A stretch of 64,000 nt of DNA from Effrenium voratum (Eukaryota; Sar; Dinophyceae; Suessiales; Symbiodiniaceae), in assembly GCA_963377175.1 (NCBI GenBank), contig CAUJNA010001835.1, forward strand, positions 413,501 through 477,500. Direction: 5' to 3'. Below the pieces are notes generated by a model that worked only from the letters and a program-made list of their open reading frames with translations, made no database searches and was not told the origin of the DNA. Of the stretch, positions 12,878-25,879 are shown piece after piece (within the stretch, counting starts at the first letter, position 1; every line of letters starts with the position of its first letter). Made by a program: the position numbers and the translations under genes.

Positions 12878-13002
12878 TACTGTGGACGGACGAAATCTTG
12901 CACCAAATTGAAACCATGGGAAACCATTGTTTGTTGGTATTTACAGGGGAATCACCATTCCAGGGTTTCTTAGGTGGTGCAGGATTTTGTTCATTCACAG
13001 TA
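12878..13002. mobile_element. TA-flanked MITE, family A copy 1
   Basis: The left end actgtggacggacgaaatc pairs with the right end reading gatttt gttcattcacagt, about 27 bp of imperfect inverted repeat, with TA on both outer sides. The interior carries ccatgggaaaccattg, gtatttacagggg and ccagggtttcttaggtgg, shared with the other copies. There is no coding capacity. Related copies: 25480-25575, 39493-39560 (partial), 50174-50304, 56900-57024. Confidence 0.85.
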
Positions 13003-16000
13003 TGGCAACGACTTTAATAGGACACAAGCTCAAAAGTTATTGGTGTACATGAATCCCCACCGAAATGATGTCCATCCGTTCGGATAAGAACATATGGATG
13101 TGTTTTTGATTTTGCGGCAACCCCCGTTTTGGTTGGTGTTAAAAGGAAAACAAAAAGGAATACCACGACTTGAGGGGTCCGAATTCTAAAAGACAGACCC
13201 ACATTCCAACCATTCCGGGACTTTCATTGGTTCGCTTTCTAGAGCTCGTTTTAGCGGATCAGTGCTCAGTCGACCCTTAGGCACCCGGAAATAAATGGTG
13301 ATCACCTTTGAAGGTGAGTAAACATGGACCAAGAAGGGGAAGCATCAGAGGTCCAAAGCCACTTTTGAATGGGCTGTCCTGTGGATGGACGAACAATCCC
13401 CTTGGATTGCCATGCATGGGTGGAGGTATGGATGCTTATGTTTTACCAAAGTAAGCTTGAAAGGCAGTATCTACCCCTACACCAAAATAGCCACTGTATA
13501 TCAGGCGGTGGGCTATGGCTAACCCTGACTAGCAAAGGAGGTATCTATGGCTTCCAAACAGGTCCCCAACAAAGCGTTGGTATTCTGTATCGGGGGTGTG
13601 TCTCCGCTCCAGAGCTCCAAATCCCAAACAAAAACGAAGCCTTGGGTTACTGGAAAAGACTCGCGTCGGACTCAAACACACTGGGTTTATGCCCGATTTT
13701 CAGAAACCACATGGGTCTGTCTGTCCCTTTGTGTTGAGGGAACCCTTGCTTTTTGTTGGCTTTGAAGGGACACCAAAAGGAAAACCACCGCTTTGGGAAT
13801 CCTAAAAGACATACAGCCGCATTGCAACCTAGGGACCTTCATTGATTCGCTTACTAGAGCTCGTTTGGCGGTTAGATTGAACTTCCCGAAAAAAAGTTAA
13901 AACAAACACAGCTATGATTTTCGTGTTTGGCAATCTGAAAAGGACCTGAAAATGGGATGGAAGGTACTGGACTTGAGGAAGCCATCTGACGTTGACCCAG
14001 ACCCAAGCAGAACCCGACCCTTTGTTTAATTCCCCAAATAGCTGAAAGCTATTGGGGTTCTAACTGCTAATAAGGAGGGGGAAGTGATTTGCAAGATTGA
14101 CAGCTAGGTGCTAGCGGGCATGCAGTCTGTCGTGCTGGTGCAGGTGCTGTTTCGGGCGCTGATTGAGGTGCTGGTGACGGTGCGGGCGCATTTTGGCAAA
14201 TATGACGGCAGGGTGCTAGGGCAGGCGTTCTGGGGGATACGCAGTTTGGGGTGCTAGCGCAGGTGCTGGTTTGGTGGGCCTGGTGGCTGCACGCGCGCAT
14301 TTTTGCGAGATTGACGACAGGGTGCTAGGGGCATGCAATTTGTGGTCCTGGGCGCATTTTTGCAAGATTGACGGCCGGGTGCTCTAGGCTTCCATTTGTC
14401 TAAGAAGACTTTGTATGTTCCCTTGGTGGGTTTAAAAGGAATCTATCACTACGGACGCGTTGTGATTTTTCACGGGGCGTATTCTGCAAATGGACGTAAC
14501 AAGAACTGATGAGGGTATTGTTGTGTACAGCATTGGGCCAAATGGTCGAGAGTCAATCTCCTCACCCAATCTGAAGATATGATTTTGGTTGAGCCGAAGA
14601 ACAACAAGTCGTCTGGTTGAAGGTTGGAGAGCACCAAGGAGATTTCATGTTGGGGTTCAGACCACTTTGGGAGGTAACAACCCCCTTTAAATACACCACC
14701 ATAGACCGCAGATAGGGAAAAAATCAGGCCGATGACTGCACACCAGCACCTCTAATAGCAGCACCCGCCCGAAGAGCGAAACAGCAGCCCCAGATTTTCT
14801 ACTGTTCATCTCAGATTAGGTGTCATATGGCTGTGGGACAAAACCAATGGGATCCCATTTTGGTTGGGATTGGTGAATTCACCACCCATTTTAGGCTTCC
14901 TATTTTAGTGGTTGGATTTTGACCTCCATGGCCATATGCCCATGGCTTCGAAGCCTTTCCCATCCCGCCGGGGGCCTTCACCAAGGCGACCGGCTGGGAC
15001 CTCGATACTGAAGTTCGGCTGGTTGAAGAAAACCGACCAGCGAAGCGAAGAACTGATCTAGTACCCTCTTTTTGATATGTTTATTTTCTTGAGGGATCCT
15101 TCTCTTCAAACAATGGTTGCCAACCCCCTTGGAGAATAGGTGGTTTCTCCCGAGAATGATGGGTGAAGAGAATGCGGAATCAAACCTTAGAAAATAGACA
15201 ACAACAAAACCTGAAGAAAACATTACATTTAACACAAGCAAACACCAGGATTTGGGGTGGAATTGGAACAGGGGATAAGGGTGTTCTTAACTACACCCCC
15301 TCTCCCCTGTATTTAAGCTGGGGGGGTGTATTTAAGGAGGGGTTGTACCTAAGAACAACAAAGCACAGCTAGGCTAACCTTTTATTTTTAGGTCCTTTGG
15401 GCAAGTGAGTAAAGGACACAAAACCCATGTGGGATTTAATACATAAGATGTTAAATCAATGATAATCATAAACTAGGAACAACAATGGAGCGTTGGAAAC
15501 ACCAGGTCGACAACACATATTAAGCAGGGGTGAAGGACGAGATCGGACAACCATGGAATGAACCAAGCAACATATTGAAGAGAGGTGTACGATAAACATA
15601 AATTGGAAATATAAACAAAATAGGTAAGTGGTTAGCAACCCTGGTTGTTACAACCCATTTATATAAGGAGTTTATGTTAAGTTGCAATTCATCCAGGGTT
15701 GCTGACTGACTGCGTATCCCCCATAGAACTCCCCTGCACATCGGAAGGTCAAATGAAGGGAACCCAAGGCAGAACATATAATCAGTAAATTAGTCTGGTA
15801 TTGCCATGTCGACCCTTGGTTAATCAAACTCGAAACAATTGGAGAGGTCGTTTCCTCCCACACGGTTGTCCCTCACAAATGGGGACACCCCTACCTCAAA
15901 CAACCAGGGTTTAGTACTGCCGGGTTCTCCTTATGTGCTTTACCCTTTTGTCAGGTCGCTTTAAAGGGAAACCACAAGGAAAACCGGAAGTCGCCCCCAT

Positions 16001-16058
16001 TTTGGCACCTTCCCAAGTCCGGCAAAGTACCCAACGCTCCAACTGATCTTTTTTGCAC
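13003..16058. other. repeat-rich non-coding stretch
   Basis: Family F copies lie at about 13095-13205 (minus) and 13720-13815 (plus). Family G modules occupy 14031-14390. A family E piece in reverse orientation is at 14423-14455. The text at 14850-14935 (gggattggtgaattcacca) recurs at 42595-42710 and, reversed, near 27300-27345, another dispersed repeat. A purine-rich tract is near 15170-15240. No gene is supported. Confidence 0.45.
14031..14390 (+). repeat. family G module: leader plus about 60-bp minisatellite
   Basis: A leader (ccccaaatagctgaaagcta, then ttggggttctaact) is followed by degenerate units containing gcaagattgacagc, ggtgctagcgggcatgcagt and tgctggtgcaggtgctg. The same arrangement recurs at 46351-46785 and, more diverged, at 46995-47240. 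A proline/alanine-rich minus open frame here is a by-product of the repeat. Confidence 0.75.
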
Positions 16059-16141
16059 CAAGCAGCGCTGCCGCCACTTGTGCCGCCATCTGCGCCGCCT
16101 GCGCCTGCTCGGCGGCTTGCGCGGCCAACTTGTCGCCATAC
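16059..16141 (-). CDS. candidate exon, alanine-rich helix
   Basis: This is an 83-nt minus-strand open segment, with an acceptor at gacacgcccag followed by gtatgg and a donor at gctgcttg followed by gtgcaa. The peptide is strongly helical and alanine/glutamine-rich (YGDKLAAQAAEQAQAAQMAA). About 80% of third codon positions are G or C, well above the surroundings. A family F repeat (15930-16010) lies just downstream. No family is assigned. The plus-strand reading is proline-rich with weaker codon bias, so minus is preferred. Confidence 0.5.
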
Positions 16142-17002
16142 CTGGGCGTGTCGTTCTGGAGGCTCGGTGCCCGTTTTGGGGGGTAGCCCGATTTTGAGAC
16201 AAACACATATTGATTCAGAGCCGAAGCGCAATGGGAGCCATGGGAAGATTCTGGCCCCTCAATGGTGTTGAATGGTCCCTGTTAGTCAGCAGCTGCTGAT
16301 AGCCCAAACTAGGCAGCAGCGGCTCCCGTTGCTATGGCTCTGAATCAGTAACTTTGAATTCAGATTCATCCGGACATATTAATCAGGGGTTTTAATAGGG
16401 AGTCAATCCATTTTAGGTAATTCCACTGACATGTACGGTCCTCCGGATGAATCCGAAGTCCACATTATATGATTCATGGTTGCTGGATACGCTCACGAGA
16501 TGGACAACCGAGGCCCAAGACTTGGCGCAAACTAGCTTCCAGTATGTGTTTTGGAGTATTGAGGTTATATACCACTTGTATAAGGGGCACACTCCCTTTC
16601 AACAATAAATTGGCGGCGCATAAGCATCCATTCCTCTAAAACCCATACCTAAAGATGCCTTTGAACTGGTTGCCCGTAAGAAAAACCTGCTTGTGCGAAA
16701 TATATCACCTCCTTGGATACCAGTGTTCTCATTCTTTCAGGCCCGACCTGGTCATTTCAAAGGAGCTGCCCATGGTATCACAGACAATGAGCGAAACCCA
16801 ATTTCCATGGCCACGAGGGACAGGAAAGAAGAACCAAAAAGGAAACAAGTTAAGCAGCTGAGCTAAGTCCTGCAATGCTACTGTTGTTCAAGCAACAAGC
16901 GATGCTTGCCCCCTGCAAAGAGGGGAAGCACCAGAGCGCAGGCAAAGCTTAAATCAGCCAAGAAGACCCATGGCTGATAATTCAGACACCATTTAGTTTG
17001 GG

Positions 17003-17995
17003 GTGGTTCAACCAGCCACTCTTGAGGTGTCTTCGCAATTCATAGCAATACAACCAACATGCTGTCAGCTTGTACGGAAAGGTCCTGCCTGCAGTTTTTA
17101 CTCCGAACCCCGAAGAAAGGGATTCCGAAGAAAAATACCTCGCGGCGTCAGCATCGCCAGTTCGTCCGAACGGTCCGAGGTCGGCACTTGCTCTCCAAGG
17201 GGGCGTTGTAGATCTCGGATTCGAATCCGATAAATGGATTTCGCAGCCAACAGAATCACAGCCGTAAGCATCGAACGGTCTCTCAAAAAAGGCCCTTTCT
17301 GAGATCCGAAATCTTCCAATATCTTCCAACGGAGGTCCTTGGAGGGTCCAACCAACTCTTCTAAACTAACAAATACCTACCATCGCCTTGAGGTATCTCC
17401 CTAGCTCCCTAGGCAAATGTGGATACGCCCAGGTCCATAACGCCTCCAGCCACCAGCTGAAACAGCACCAAATGCCCATTCCGCTGGCAAACAACACAGG
17501 ATTAGTCAGCCCCTTGATTTTCGGAGGGCGGCCCTGACTTCTTTGAAGGGAAACACAACCCGATCAATCGGTGAGAAAAATGTGGGTCCGCAAAATCCCC
17601 TTTGAAAGGGGGCTGCCGGGTGTCGTCTGGACCACACATCTTCCTTTGGATCTTTCTGCGAAAAACTAAAAGTTATCGGCTCAGCGCACATGTTGTTAAG
17701 GCTGAGAAAGACCATTTCAGGGTTGCAATAGACGGAACTTGAATGCTTGGGCCCTCAATGACTTGCCGAAAGTTGCTTGCAGAACAGCCTCAGCTTTGCC
17801 TTGCCGCACTGGATCACACTCATCGCACGCGTCGTTGACCCGGAACCGTCTGCCACGTTGTCCAGCTTTCTCGCCGTAGGCGCTGCGCTGCGCGCCCGCT
17901 ATCTGCGTCTTCGCACCCAAAGAGCGAAGAAGAGCTTTGACGCCGATTTGACGCCGATCTGCTTTTCCTTGCACTCAACCGTCATTTTAAACAGA
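17003..17995. other. coding-like GC/CG-rich blocks, strand undecided
   Basis: Two blocks are open in several frames. At 17003-17330, plus gives NPEERDSEEKYLAASASPV and minus gives ERAFFERPFDAYGCDSVG. At 17720-17990, plus gives DPEPSATLSSFLAVGAALRA (about 73% GC at third positions) and minus gives TQIAGAQRSAYGEKAGQRGR. The low stop density and higher CG content suggest exons, but strand and borders cannot be fixed from sequence alone. Confidence 0.3.
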
Positions 17996-18548
17996 ATGCC
18001 CCACTGACAAAGGCTTCATGTTAACAGACAAACCCAGCACTTCCTGTTCCTATCGTAGCAACGGTCTTCTACCTCTAGGTCCCTTGTTTTTGCATGACTT
18101 TCTACATGGATCACCCAAATTTCTCGTCCAAGTCAATTGTACTCCCCTAGAACCAAATGGTCCAAGTTCCCTAAGATTGCTCGTGCCTACAAAGCTCCGT
18201 GAGGTTGCCGGAAATGGGTCTGTCATAGAAAGAAAAGTTGAATGGAGAGTAAGAGTGCAATAAGTATAACTGATCATCATGACTTTGCTGTGTTAAACCA
18301 ACATTGGAATTGATGCAACAACAAACAAACCGAATGCGCGTGTTATGTGTTAAACAAGCATCCAATGCTTGTTTTGATCAAACACACAACGACAAATTGT
18401 TGCTTTTCTTTTTTAACCCAACATATTATGTTGTCCCTAAGCATCATACAGGACCCTCCATTAAAGAAGGAAAGGGACCTCCATTGGAAGGATTGACACC
18501 TCAAAGAAGGAATTGCCTTTTCGAGGGCTCGTTCGATAAGCTTCCCTG

Positions 18549-18642
18549 TTTATTAATATTGGGGTGTTCCCCTCCAAAATTGATCAATCCCCACATTAAC
18601 AAACATGGGTGTATTAATCTGGGGTCAACATTCTACATGTAT
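18549..18642. mobile_element. family B element, partial
   Basis: The right end (gtgtattaatctggggtcaa, then catt) matches the family B terminus, and the body (gggtgttcccctccaaaatt) matches the complete copies at 19528-19655 and 39105-39235. The left terminus is missing or diverged. Confidence 0.6.
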
Positions 18643-18734
18643 AGTGGGGTGTCTTTGTTCGAGCCCCAAAAAGGTGGGTTTCCATTTGGTATTCCTTTAA
18701 ACCCAATTTCAGAAAGGGAAGCCTTCAAAAACCC

Positions 18735-18839
18735 AACGAGACGCCCAGATCGCGGCGAGCGCTGCAAAGCGCCGGCTTCGGGATTTTCCGAGGCTCGGAC
18801 GCGCTCACGGCGGTACAGGTCCAGCACCATCAGCTCGAC
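18735..18839 (-). CDS. candidate exon with LMVLDLYRRER motif
   Basis: The minus strand reads gggcccag, then gtcgagctgatggtgctgg. The peptide begins VELMVLDLYRRERVRASENP and continues to about 18735. The first fifteen codons almost all end in G or C. A canonical-looking donor (gtgagc) occurs after only 31 nt, so the true exon may be that short. The motif resembles LMMLDLNREER in the candidate exon near 29.5 kb. Function unknown. Confidence 0.4.
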
Positions 18840-19527
18840 CTGGGCCCGGCTTGCCATTTGCTCAAGGCCACTGGCAAAAATACGAATGTGTCCAGGAGAG
18901 ATAGATTCCCTTTAAAACAAAGGGAGCATACACACATATTGTTGAGTTTAAATGGAAGTTAGTTACTTGGATGTTCAACCAACGTCAGGTAAGTAGGTAT
19001 AACCATGGCTATAACTTGGGTAACTGGGGGTCCCCTTGCAACCCATGGTTGATGATTTCAAAGGCAAAACAGGAAGACCGACCAGCATCTTGGGGGGGTC
19101 CCCATCATCTTGGGTTATGAACTTTGAGTGCTTGGATTTCAGCCAGAATTCAGAGTGCTCCCGAATTAGCCAAACTTCTAAACTCACCAGAAGTGATCTG
19201 TAACAGGTTGGCATACAAGGTTTGGGGTCCCATCCAATTTGGGAAGGGTCCTACGGTACTGGCTCCATGGAACCTGACTCCCCGCTCCCTGAAACACCCG
19301 AGTGGAGGGACTGTGCCGTGAGAAACGTCCGGACAATGCGGGCGGGGTGAAGAACAAGGAGGCTTCCTGAAATGGCTTTACTTTTGGCACTGTCAGTCAG
19401 GTTGCATGGCGAACTTGTTTGCTCGCTTGAGACTCTTCGTGACCCAATCCCCATGTCCATTTCAGGATCAAACCCATGGGTCAAATCCAGGGAGCCCGGA
19501 GCGCATGTTGAAAGCAAAAGGACCAGC

Positions 19528-19655
19528 AATGTTGACCCCATATTCATCAACCCCGGTTTGTTAATAGGGGGTGGGGGTCCCTCCAATGATGAATGCCCAC
19601 TAAAACCAGGGACCCCATATCAATAAACGGGGTGTCTTAATCCGGGGTCAACATT
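19528..19655. mobile_element. MITE-like inverted-repeat element, family B copy 1
   Basis: The element begins aatgttgaccccatattcat and ends with taatccggggtcaacatt, an inverted repeat of roughly 27 bp. The body includes ggtccctccaatgatgaatg. It is 128 bp long with no coding capacity. A second full copy is at 39105-39235. Diverged pieces are at 18549-18642, 38460-38590, 48494-48520 and 58960-59015. Confidence 0.8.
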
Positions 19656-20382
19656 CATACGTTGACTTAAACTCCCAACATACAAATAAACCAGTAAACC
19701 AAATAACCAGGAAAAACCAGCAAACACATATTCCCTCGACTTAGACTCCCAAGATATGTTGACCCAACCTCATGATTTGGCTCAACCTGATGTAAATGCT
19801 TTATTCCATGAAAGGTTCCCAGGATGTTGCCAAGCTAAGTGGTCAATAAGCAAGGGGATAATCATGATGATCCCGCTTGAATTAATTTGGAACCTCAAAA
19901 GGCGGCAGCCCAAAGGAAGATTCCTCTGAACATCACGTTCCAGGTTCTGCAGGGGAGAAACAACAAGATGAGGGGCAAATTCATTACTACCATTTGCCAT
20001 CACCTGTCATACCCTGAAAAGACTGGGCATTGGGTGTAAAGGGGGGGGGTGTTTGCCCCTATCATGACAAAATTTAGTTTTAAAGCGCCCCACAACCCCA
20101 TTCCAATCTGGGCTACTCTCAGACTCAGATCCCCTGCTATCCCCTCCTAAAAGTGTGACTTGTAGTTGGCTAAATGGAAACTACCACTAAACCGTAAAAA
20201 CCCGACAAGCTAAGGGGATGGCTGGGAGCCACCCAGTAATTGAGTAGAGTCTCCCCCAACTCCCCGGCCGCCTTTTTCGGCCTTCCGAACTCGTCGCACC
20301 ACGCTGTTTGAGGGCCCCCAGGACCCCATGGCCTCGCTCCCTGAAAAAGGTTTCTCTGCAACATGCCGTTGCTTGATTGCTG

Positions 20383-20490
20383 TTGACCCCCCTGCAAAAG
20401 TTTAACGTTTTGGGGGCTTAGTGGCAAACCCCTTGATTTCCCAAAAAGTTAAAGTCTAAAGATCCAACCCAGTAGCAGTCAAGATTGGAA
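20383..20490 (+). repeat. dispersed repeat, family C copy 1
   Basis: About 105 bp nearly identical to 46787-46890: both run from gttgacccc through gcaaaa, gtttaac, aaaccccttgatttccc, aaagttaaagtctaaagatc and caacccartagcagtcaaga. Shorter remnants lie near 2405-2435 and 35205-35235. No terminal inverted repeat or coding capacity was seen. Confidence 0.8.
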
Positions 20491-22333
20491 GGCAAAGACA
20501 CAGGCTCAGGGTGCTAGCGGGAAAACTCATTTCACAGTAAGGCCAATCCTTTCAGTTTTCTCCTGGGAACAACGCAAGTTATGGTAAGCACCCGCATGAA
20601 GCAGTTGGCTCACTTGACGGCTACGTGAATGTACATGGGAATGTACATGGGAAAAAAACAAACAAGTTGCACAAGTCGCTTGCCCAAAGGACCCACAAAA
20701 TAATGTTTTGCCTTTTGAACTTTGACTACGGAACACAGGAACGCCAAAAGGTCAAATGCATAATATGCGGTCGATTCACTTTCAGAGAAAGGGCCTCGCT
20801 TGTTGAGTGTATTGGTCAAAAGAACACACACTTGGGTTTGCCACTAAACTGGTCCTCTCAAAAAGTACAAAGCCCAGGAATTCAGGGAGTGAGAGTCTCA
20901 GTTGCTCTGGCTAAAAGGGCATCGCGCCATCACTGAGATCGACGTGACCGTGGATGGCCTCATGCATGCGGAAGTTGCGTTCTTTTTGAAAGAATACGAA
21001 TGCATATAATATATACATATACATTGCAATTCAGGTCTTCCGTTCGGCTCCCAAAACCACCCCATAAGGGCTAGCCTCAAAAAGACACAGAACTACACTC
21101 ATATAACCCATATATATATATATATATGTAATAATGTTAACATAGGAGCAATAAATACCACCAATTAGTAAGGCGCGTTTTAGGGATCCAATGCTAAACA
21201 TCAAACTCTGAGGCCCTGGACCACCCCTTAGTTCGAACGCGCCTTCGGCAGAACCATTGTCTGGCACAAAAAAGAAGCAGTGGATCCATTTACTAGTGGG
21301 TAACCCAGGAAGCCATCCTTTAAAAATCAAAAGGCAAATAGCTGGTTACCTGCAGCGGCAACTGGGATTCATTGGGAATAATTTGATTGCAATTCCGGCC
21401 CAATTAACCTTTATCTAATTTACGGATGCGTCCTCAATCCCGCAGAGTAACCACCCACAACTACCTTCTCTCGTAGACAACCTTCTCCCTCGGAACCCTT
21501 ATGAATTTAGCGCTAATATTGCATGGATTCCACCAGTAAATGCCGAACAAACTTATGTTGGCATCATGATGCTCAATGCACGAATTCCATCGCCTTTCAA
21601 TACACAAATACAGCATGAACCACACGGCTGGGTTTTTTAGGTGCGTTCGCTAACTGTTCGCTAGGGGACCCCACAAAAGCAAAATGTCATCTTCCCTTTG
21701 GCTTCACTTCAACACACCCAAACGTGTGCTCCACCCAAGAAAGACACACCCGAAAAGCCAAAAGCCATTGAGGGAACCTTTTTCTTGTGGGGGTTTTAAG
21801 GGGAATCAGAAGGGCCACCATTTTGGGACCTAAATGACACACCCAAGTTGAGACTAAGCAGAGCCAGGGGAGCCAATGCAGCCCAAGGAGTGACTCGGTG
21901 CGCTCGGCACGGAGCCCGATCGTCCGTGCAAACCAAAGAATCTCGGCGTGCCAATCAAGTTGAAAGATGTTGAAATATATTTCAACAACCTCGGTGTGGC
22001 CTCCATTTTTGAGTAACTATGTTGCTTAGAGACACTTTGCCCAGGGAATGTTGGGAATTAGGACCATACTTAAACCGTACCCAAGGCCTGGGGGGGTCCT
22101 CCAAAGCGTACAGGGGGTCTGGTCCAAACTTGGCCAAAGTGGCCAGCAAAAGTTGCACTACATGTTGCTGGTACAGAAAACATTTGTTTGGGAAAAATAC
22201 CTTGCGTGATTACCCAACATGGGTGGCCCACTTGGGCTGGTTGAAAGGGACCATGAAGCAAACCCAGGCAAAAAAAGCGTCTGAAAAAGGCAAGCCAAGC
22301 TTCCCACTGGTTAAGCCCAATGGAAAAAATAAA

Positions 22334-22375
22334 CATATGTCCAGTAGTGATAGATTCCCTTTAAAACCAGCAAGG
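22334..22375 (+). repeat. dispersed short repeat, family E (representative copy)
   Basis: A 40-bp core, tccagtagtgatagattccc followed by tttaaaaccarcaggg, recurs at 6775, 18893 (short), 26660, 36125, 40205 (diverged), 52498 and, reversed, 14423-14455. It often lies next to family F. It is possibly the terminus of a larger element. Confidence 0.75.
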
Positions 22376-24742
22376 GAAAATGGACCATGATCTTAAGCAA
22401 ATGGATGCAAGTCATGCAAATGGGCACTGAACTGCCCCCAACCAACAAGTCACCCGTCTTTCCAATCAGTGGACAGGGGAACCCCCCCGAACTGGAAGCT
22501 CGTCTTCTGTTTTGTGGTTTTAAAGCTAAACCCAACAGGAAAATCACAATTGTGTGGGTCCCCCAAAAGATACACCCTTAAAAATCCAACCAAACCGCCA
22601 AGCAAAAGGCCTCAGCTCAGAAACCACATGCTCGGCTGGCTCTCACTCAAGCCAATCTGACCGGACTGAAACGTTGACTGCAAGGGAGGGGTGCGTCTTT
22701 TGTTGAGGGCCAAAGGTGTTGGTTAAAGGGAAAATAGGACACCACCTATGCTACCTTCATTTTGTGGGAGCAAACTCTTCACCCTTGGATCCTTTTTGGT
22801 GGTTGATCTCTGAATCAACAAAAACAAGGACGAAAGTCGGACCTGATATGATCAAGTCTTGTCTGTAGGCTTGGAGCACGCCCAAATAGCATGGAACCCA
22901 TCACTTGGGGGGTCCAATCTTCAAAAAAAGCAAGCGATCAGCCAGTACCCTTGGGGTTCCATTCTGTTGTGGGAAGCAACCAATATTATTCCCCACTTTC
23001 AAAACCCCCGATCCGTCTGATCCATAGCCTTAAGATTGCTCATGGGGCTAGCACCCCAGGCAACACATGGGGTTTGTCTCTCAAACTTAGAGGACCCCGT
23101 TTGAATTTCCCGCAAAATTGACACTCCAGCACAATACGTTTCCATCCCAATGCTAGGGGGGACCATACGCGGGCACAACAAGTCTGATAATGTCAAGCCT
23201 GCCTTTTTCTTGGCGTTCGTCGCATTTGCAACCATCTCGGCATGAACTCAGAGGCATGCTTTGACTTTAAATTGAGGTTCTCCCGAGAGGCCAAATGGGG
23301 CAAAAGAGGCAACCTTGAGAGCGGAAAACAACTCTGGCAAAATATGCCGAAGCTCTTTGTCGTGGTGGATGTGGTGGTACGCCTTCAATAAGCTCTCCTC
23401 CTTCTCTACTTTCTTTGCCTGCGGCTTGTTGGTGCCAGAGGTGGCAAACACCTCGGTCCGGGAAAAGGCGGATTGTCTACGGGCGTGTTTTGGGGGGGTA
23501 TCTCCTTTTTGGGTTGGTTGAAAGGGAAGCCAAGAGAAAGCAACCATTGTATCCCGTTTTGAAGCTTCCCCTATTTAGAGGCGAATCGAGATGAACGCAC
23601 CAATTTGAACCCCTTTGCAGGCTGGCTTCCCATGGAAACCAGAATCGACCGTCAACTTACCAATAAACCACGCGTTCGTATGAGGGAAGAAAGCGCGAGC
23701 ACCAGCCACCAGGTGACCAAGGTCGGCACCAGTTACTATGACTCTCTTCCCAACGCCTGCAGCCCATATACTTCAATTTGCAAAAGTTGCCAGGGAAAAA
23801 AGCACAGTCCAGTATAGTGATAGCTTCCCTCTTAAACCCAGAGGATGCTAAATAAACAAATTCAGCAAATAAATGACATGAAAGGGCTCCCAAGGAACTA
23901 AAAGCCAGGAACCAGTGGCACCACAGCAACAGGATCTGGGTTTTTCAAGGGAATCGAATCCGCGCTTCCAAGACCTCCTGAGCGCTTTTCTTCGCGACAA
24001 TTTCTTTCGAGCTTTGAAGCGAGCCTTTTTGTCGAGTTTGGTCTATGTTGGTAAAGCTGGGTCATTGTCCCGCCCGAGAAGGCTTGCAAGTTTTTTCGGG
24101 GGGACCCAAAAGAAGAGAAGGGGTCCCTCAAAATACCGCAAGCCCCAAGCAGCCGCGTGCCAGAGCTCAATGGATCCCGATTGATTTTGCAAAGCATTCC
24201 TGCAACATGTGAGCCAAAACTGATTCCTCGGACAACAAAGTTCTACCTCAGGCAGTTTAAAAACTTGTGAGGCGTTTAAAAACCATCACGAAAAAATAAC
24301 AATAAAAAGAAAGACAACAAAACAAACAAATCCGTTCTGCAGAAAGATCGCTATAATACCTAAACCAATATCGTCTTGAGTATCAACCGTGCATCCCCTA
24401 CCTACCTGGCTGGGGCATCCGGCACGCTTCTGCCAGATCTTGACTCCCGAGTAGTAGTCTGGATACTTGACCTGAAGGCTGAAAGCGTATTTCGTTGAGT
24501 TAGTGTGCCATGTGACATAATCCCCCCCAAACTCAAACAGCTACTAATGTTTATTGATATGGCTGGGACCCAGATCCGCATGTGTGTTATTTCGTTCAGA
24601 GCCTTTGGGGTTGTGTTCAGGGCCAGAAACCGGGTGTCTCCTATAGGCCCGTTTCGGGTCCCACCTTCAGGGTAAGTTTTGCTATTAGACAAAATACTGC
24701 TATGACTAGCTGGTTCTCCGGGAAACAGCGGGTTTTGGGTCT

Positions 24743-24832
24743 TGGGAATGAACTGGAAGGGGATCCCCTAGGAAACCAGTTGGATGGGTGCAGTTCCATT
24801 CGAACCATTCCAACTCATTCCCTGGTGAAAGC
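24743..24832. mobile_element. short inverted-repeat element, family H
   Basis: The left end ttgggaatgaactggaagg and the right end ccattccaactcattccctgg form an imperfect inverted repeat. A related element with the same right end lies at 30557-30643. It is small (about 90 bp) and non-coding. Confidence 0.45.
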
Positions 24833-25273
24833 AAGGTGAGGGAGAACTATAAGGACGCTATGGGCCCCAAGATGTCGAACTCATCTGTTTATGCTTGTCC
24901 TGGATGCCCCAGAGCTTCTGAAAATACCAAAACGCTCGAACCGAGCCTGCATCAACACCACTTGCGTTGTTTGTAATAGCTTTCCTGAACGTTGACCCCA
25001 AAGTGGTCGTTTCTTAGTTTCCCAACCCCCAAACAGGGATCCGCAACTAAAGGAACCACATCATGGGTGAAATCGCTCGTTTGACAGGAAAGTGCTTGAT
25101 GAATGCAATGGTTGCCAGCCACGAGTCTGGTGGGACTATAAAATGGGCTTCTTGGGGGTTGCTGATGGTTCCTGCTCACTGCTCTACCAAAATGGTTATG
25201 GTTTAGAGAACGCTTACTCTAAGCCATCGCAAAGCGGCTTGTAGACCGACCACTCGGGGCTTTTGGGGCACTG

Positions 25274-25376
25274 CTCAACTCACTTCCTGAGTGGATGGCC
25301 CCCAAACAAGAACAAAATATTCTTTACCACTCAAATTATCTTCCAAAAGAGTTAAAAGTGACTCAGGAAGTGAGTC
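25274..25376. mobile_element. inverted-repeat element, family D copy with perfect ends
   Basis: Left actcacttcctgagt and right actcaggaagtgagt are exact reverse complements. The interior has gatggccccc and ctttaccactcaaatta, related to the accactaaactggtcc of other copies. Length about 103 bp, with no coding capacity. Confidence 0.75.
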
Positions 25377-25479
25377 AATTCTTTATTAATCACTCCGGAG
25401 ATGGCCTTAATCACTCCGGCGAGCGTAGCCGGGTGAAATTAGACTTAATGTCCTCTGCCCCAAGGACACTCAGAAATAT

Positions 25480-25575
25480 TACAGTGGGCGGACGAAAACT
25501 TCGCACCAGTTGGTCGATGGTTTACTCGTGTTTACAGCCATCCCAACTGGTGCAGAATTCTCTCCATTCACAGTA
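25480..25575. mobile_element. TA-flanked MITE, family A diverged copy
   Basis: The ends tacagtgggcggacgaaaac and the reverse of gaattctctccattcacagt form a roughly 34-bp imperfect inverted repeat that includes gcaccagttgg/ccaactggtgc. The interior is unrelated to the other family A copies, as expected for a MITE subfamily sharing only termini. Confidence 0.7.
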
Positions 25576-25879
25576 GGACAACCTGGTCTGGTCAATTCGT
25601 GTTGGTTGGCCTAGCAAAAACAAGCGATACGCGGAAAAAAGAAGAAGTATATATATATATATACGTAACATATATGTACACATAACATAGCACAACATTA
25701 CGTTACATGACATTCCACGTCATTTCATTTCATTACGTTGCATTAATTACGTTACCTTGTGTTACATTACATTACGTTACATAATACATACGTGGTCCCC
25801 TGCTCCGGGTTCCCAATCCCCCCCCCCAGCTGCTGCTGCTGCTGCTGCGGTCCCCAGACTCCGGCCCCTTCACCCTCCG

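Larger units (their letters stand above)
19656..24742. other. repeat-rich non-coding stretch
   Basis: Holds family C (20383-20490), a family D piece (20835-20903), a TA microsatellite (21111-21128), family F (21695-21840, 23495-23545) and family E (22334-22375, 23810-23850 weak). A patch at 20240-20345 is CG-rich and open on the minus strand (GPGGPQTAWCDEFGRPKK), possibly a short exon, but no good borders were found. Nothing else is supported. Confidence 0.4.

Noticed and set aside
17205..17240. GGATTCGAATCC resembling a tRNA T-loop
   Set aside because: No matching acceptor, D or anticodon arms could be folded around it. Probably a chance palindrome.
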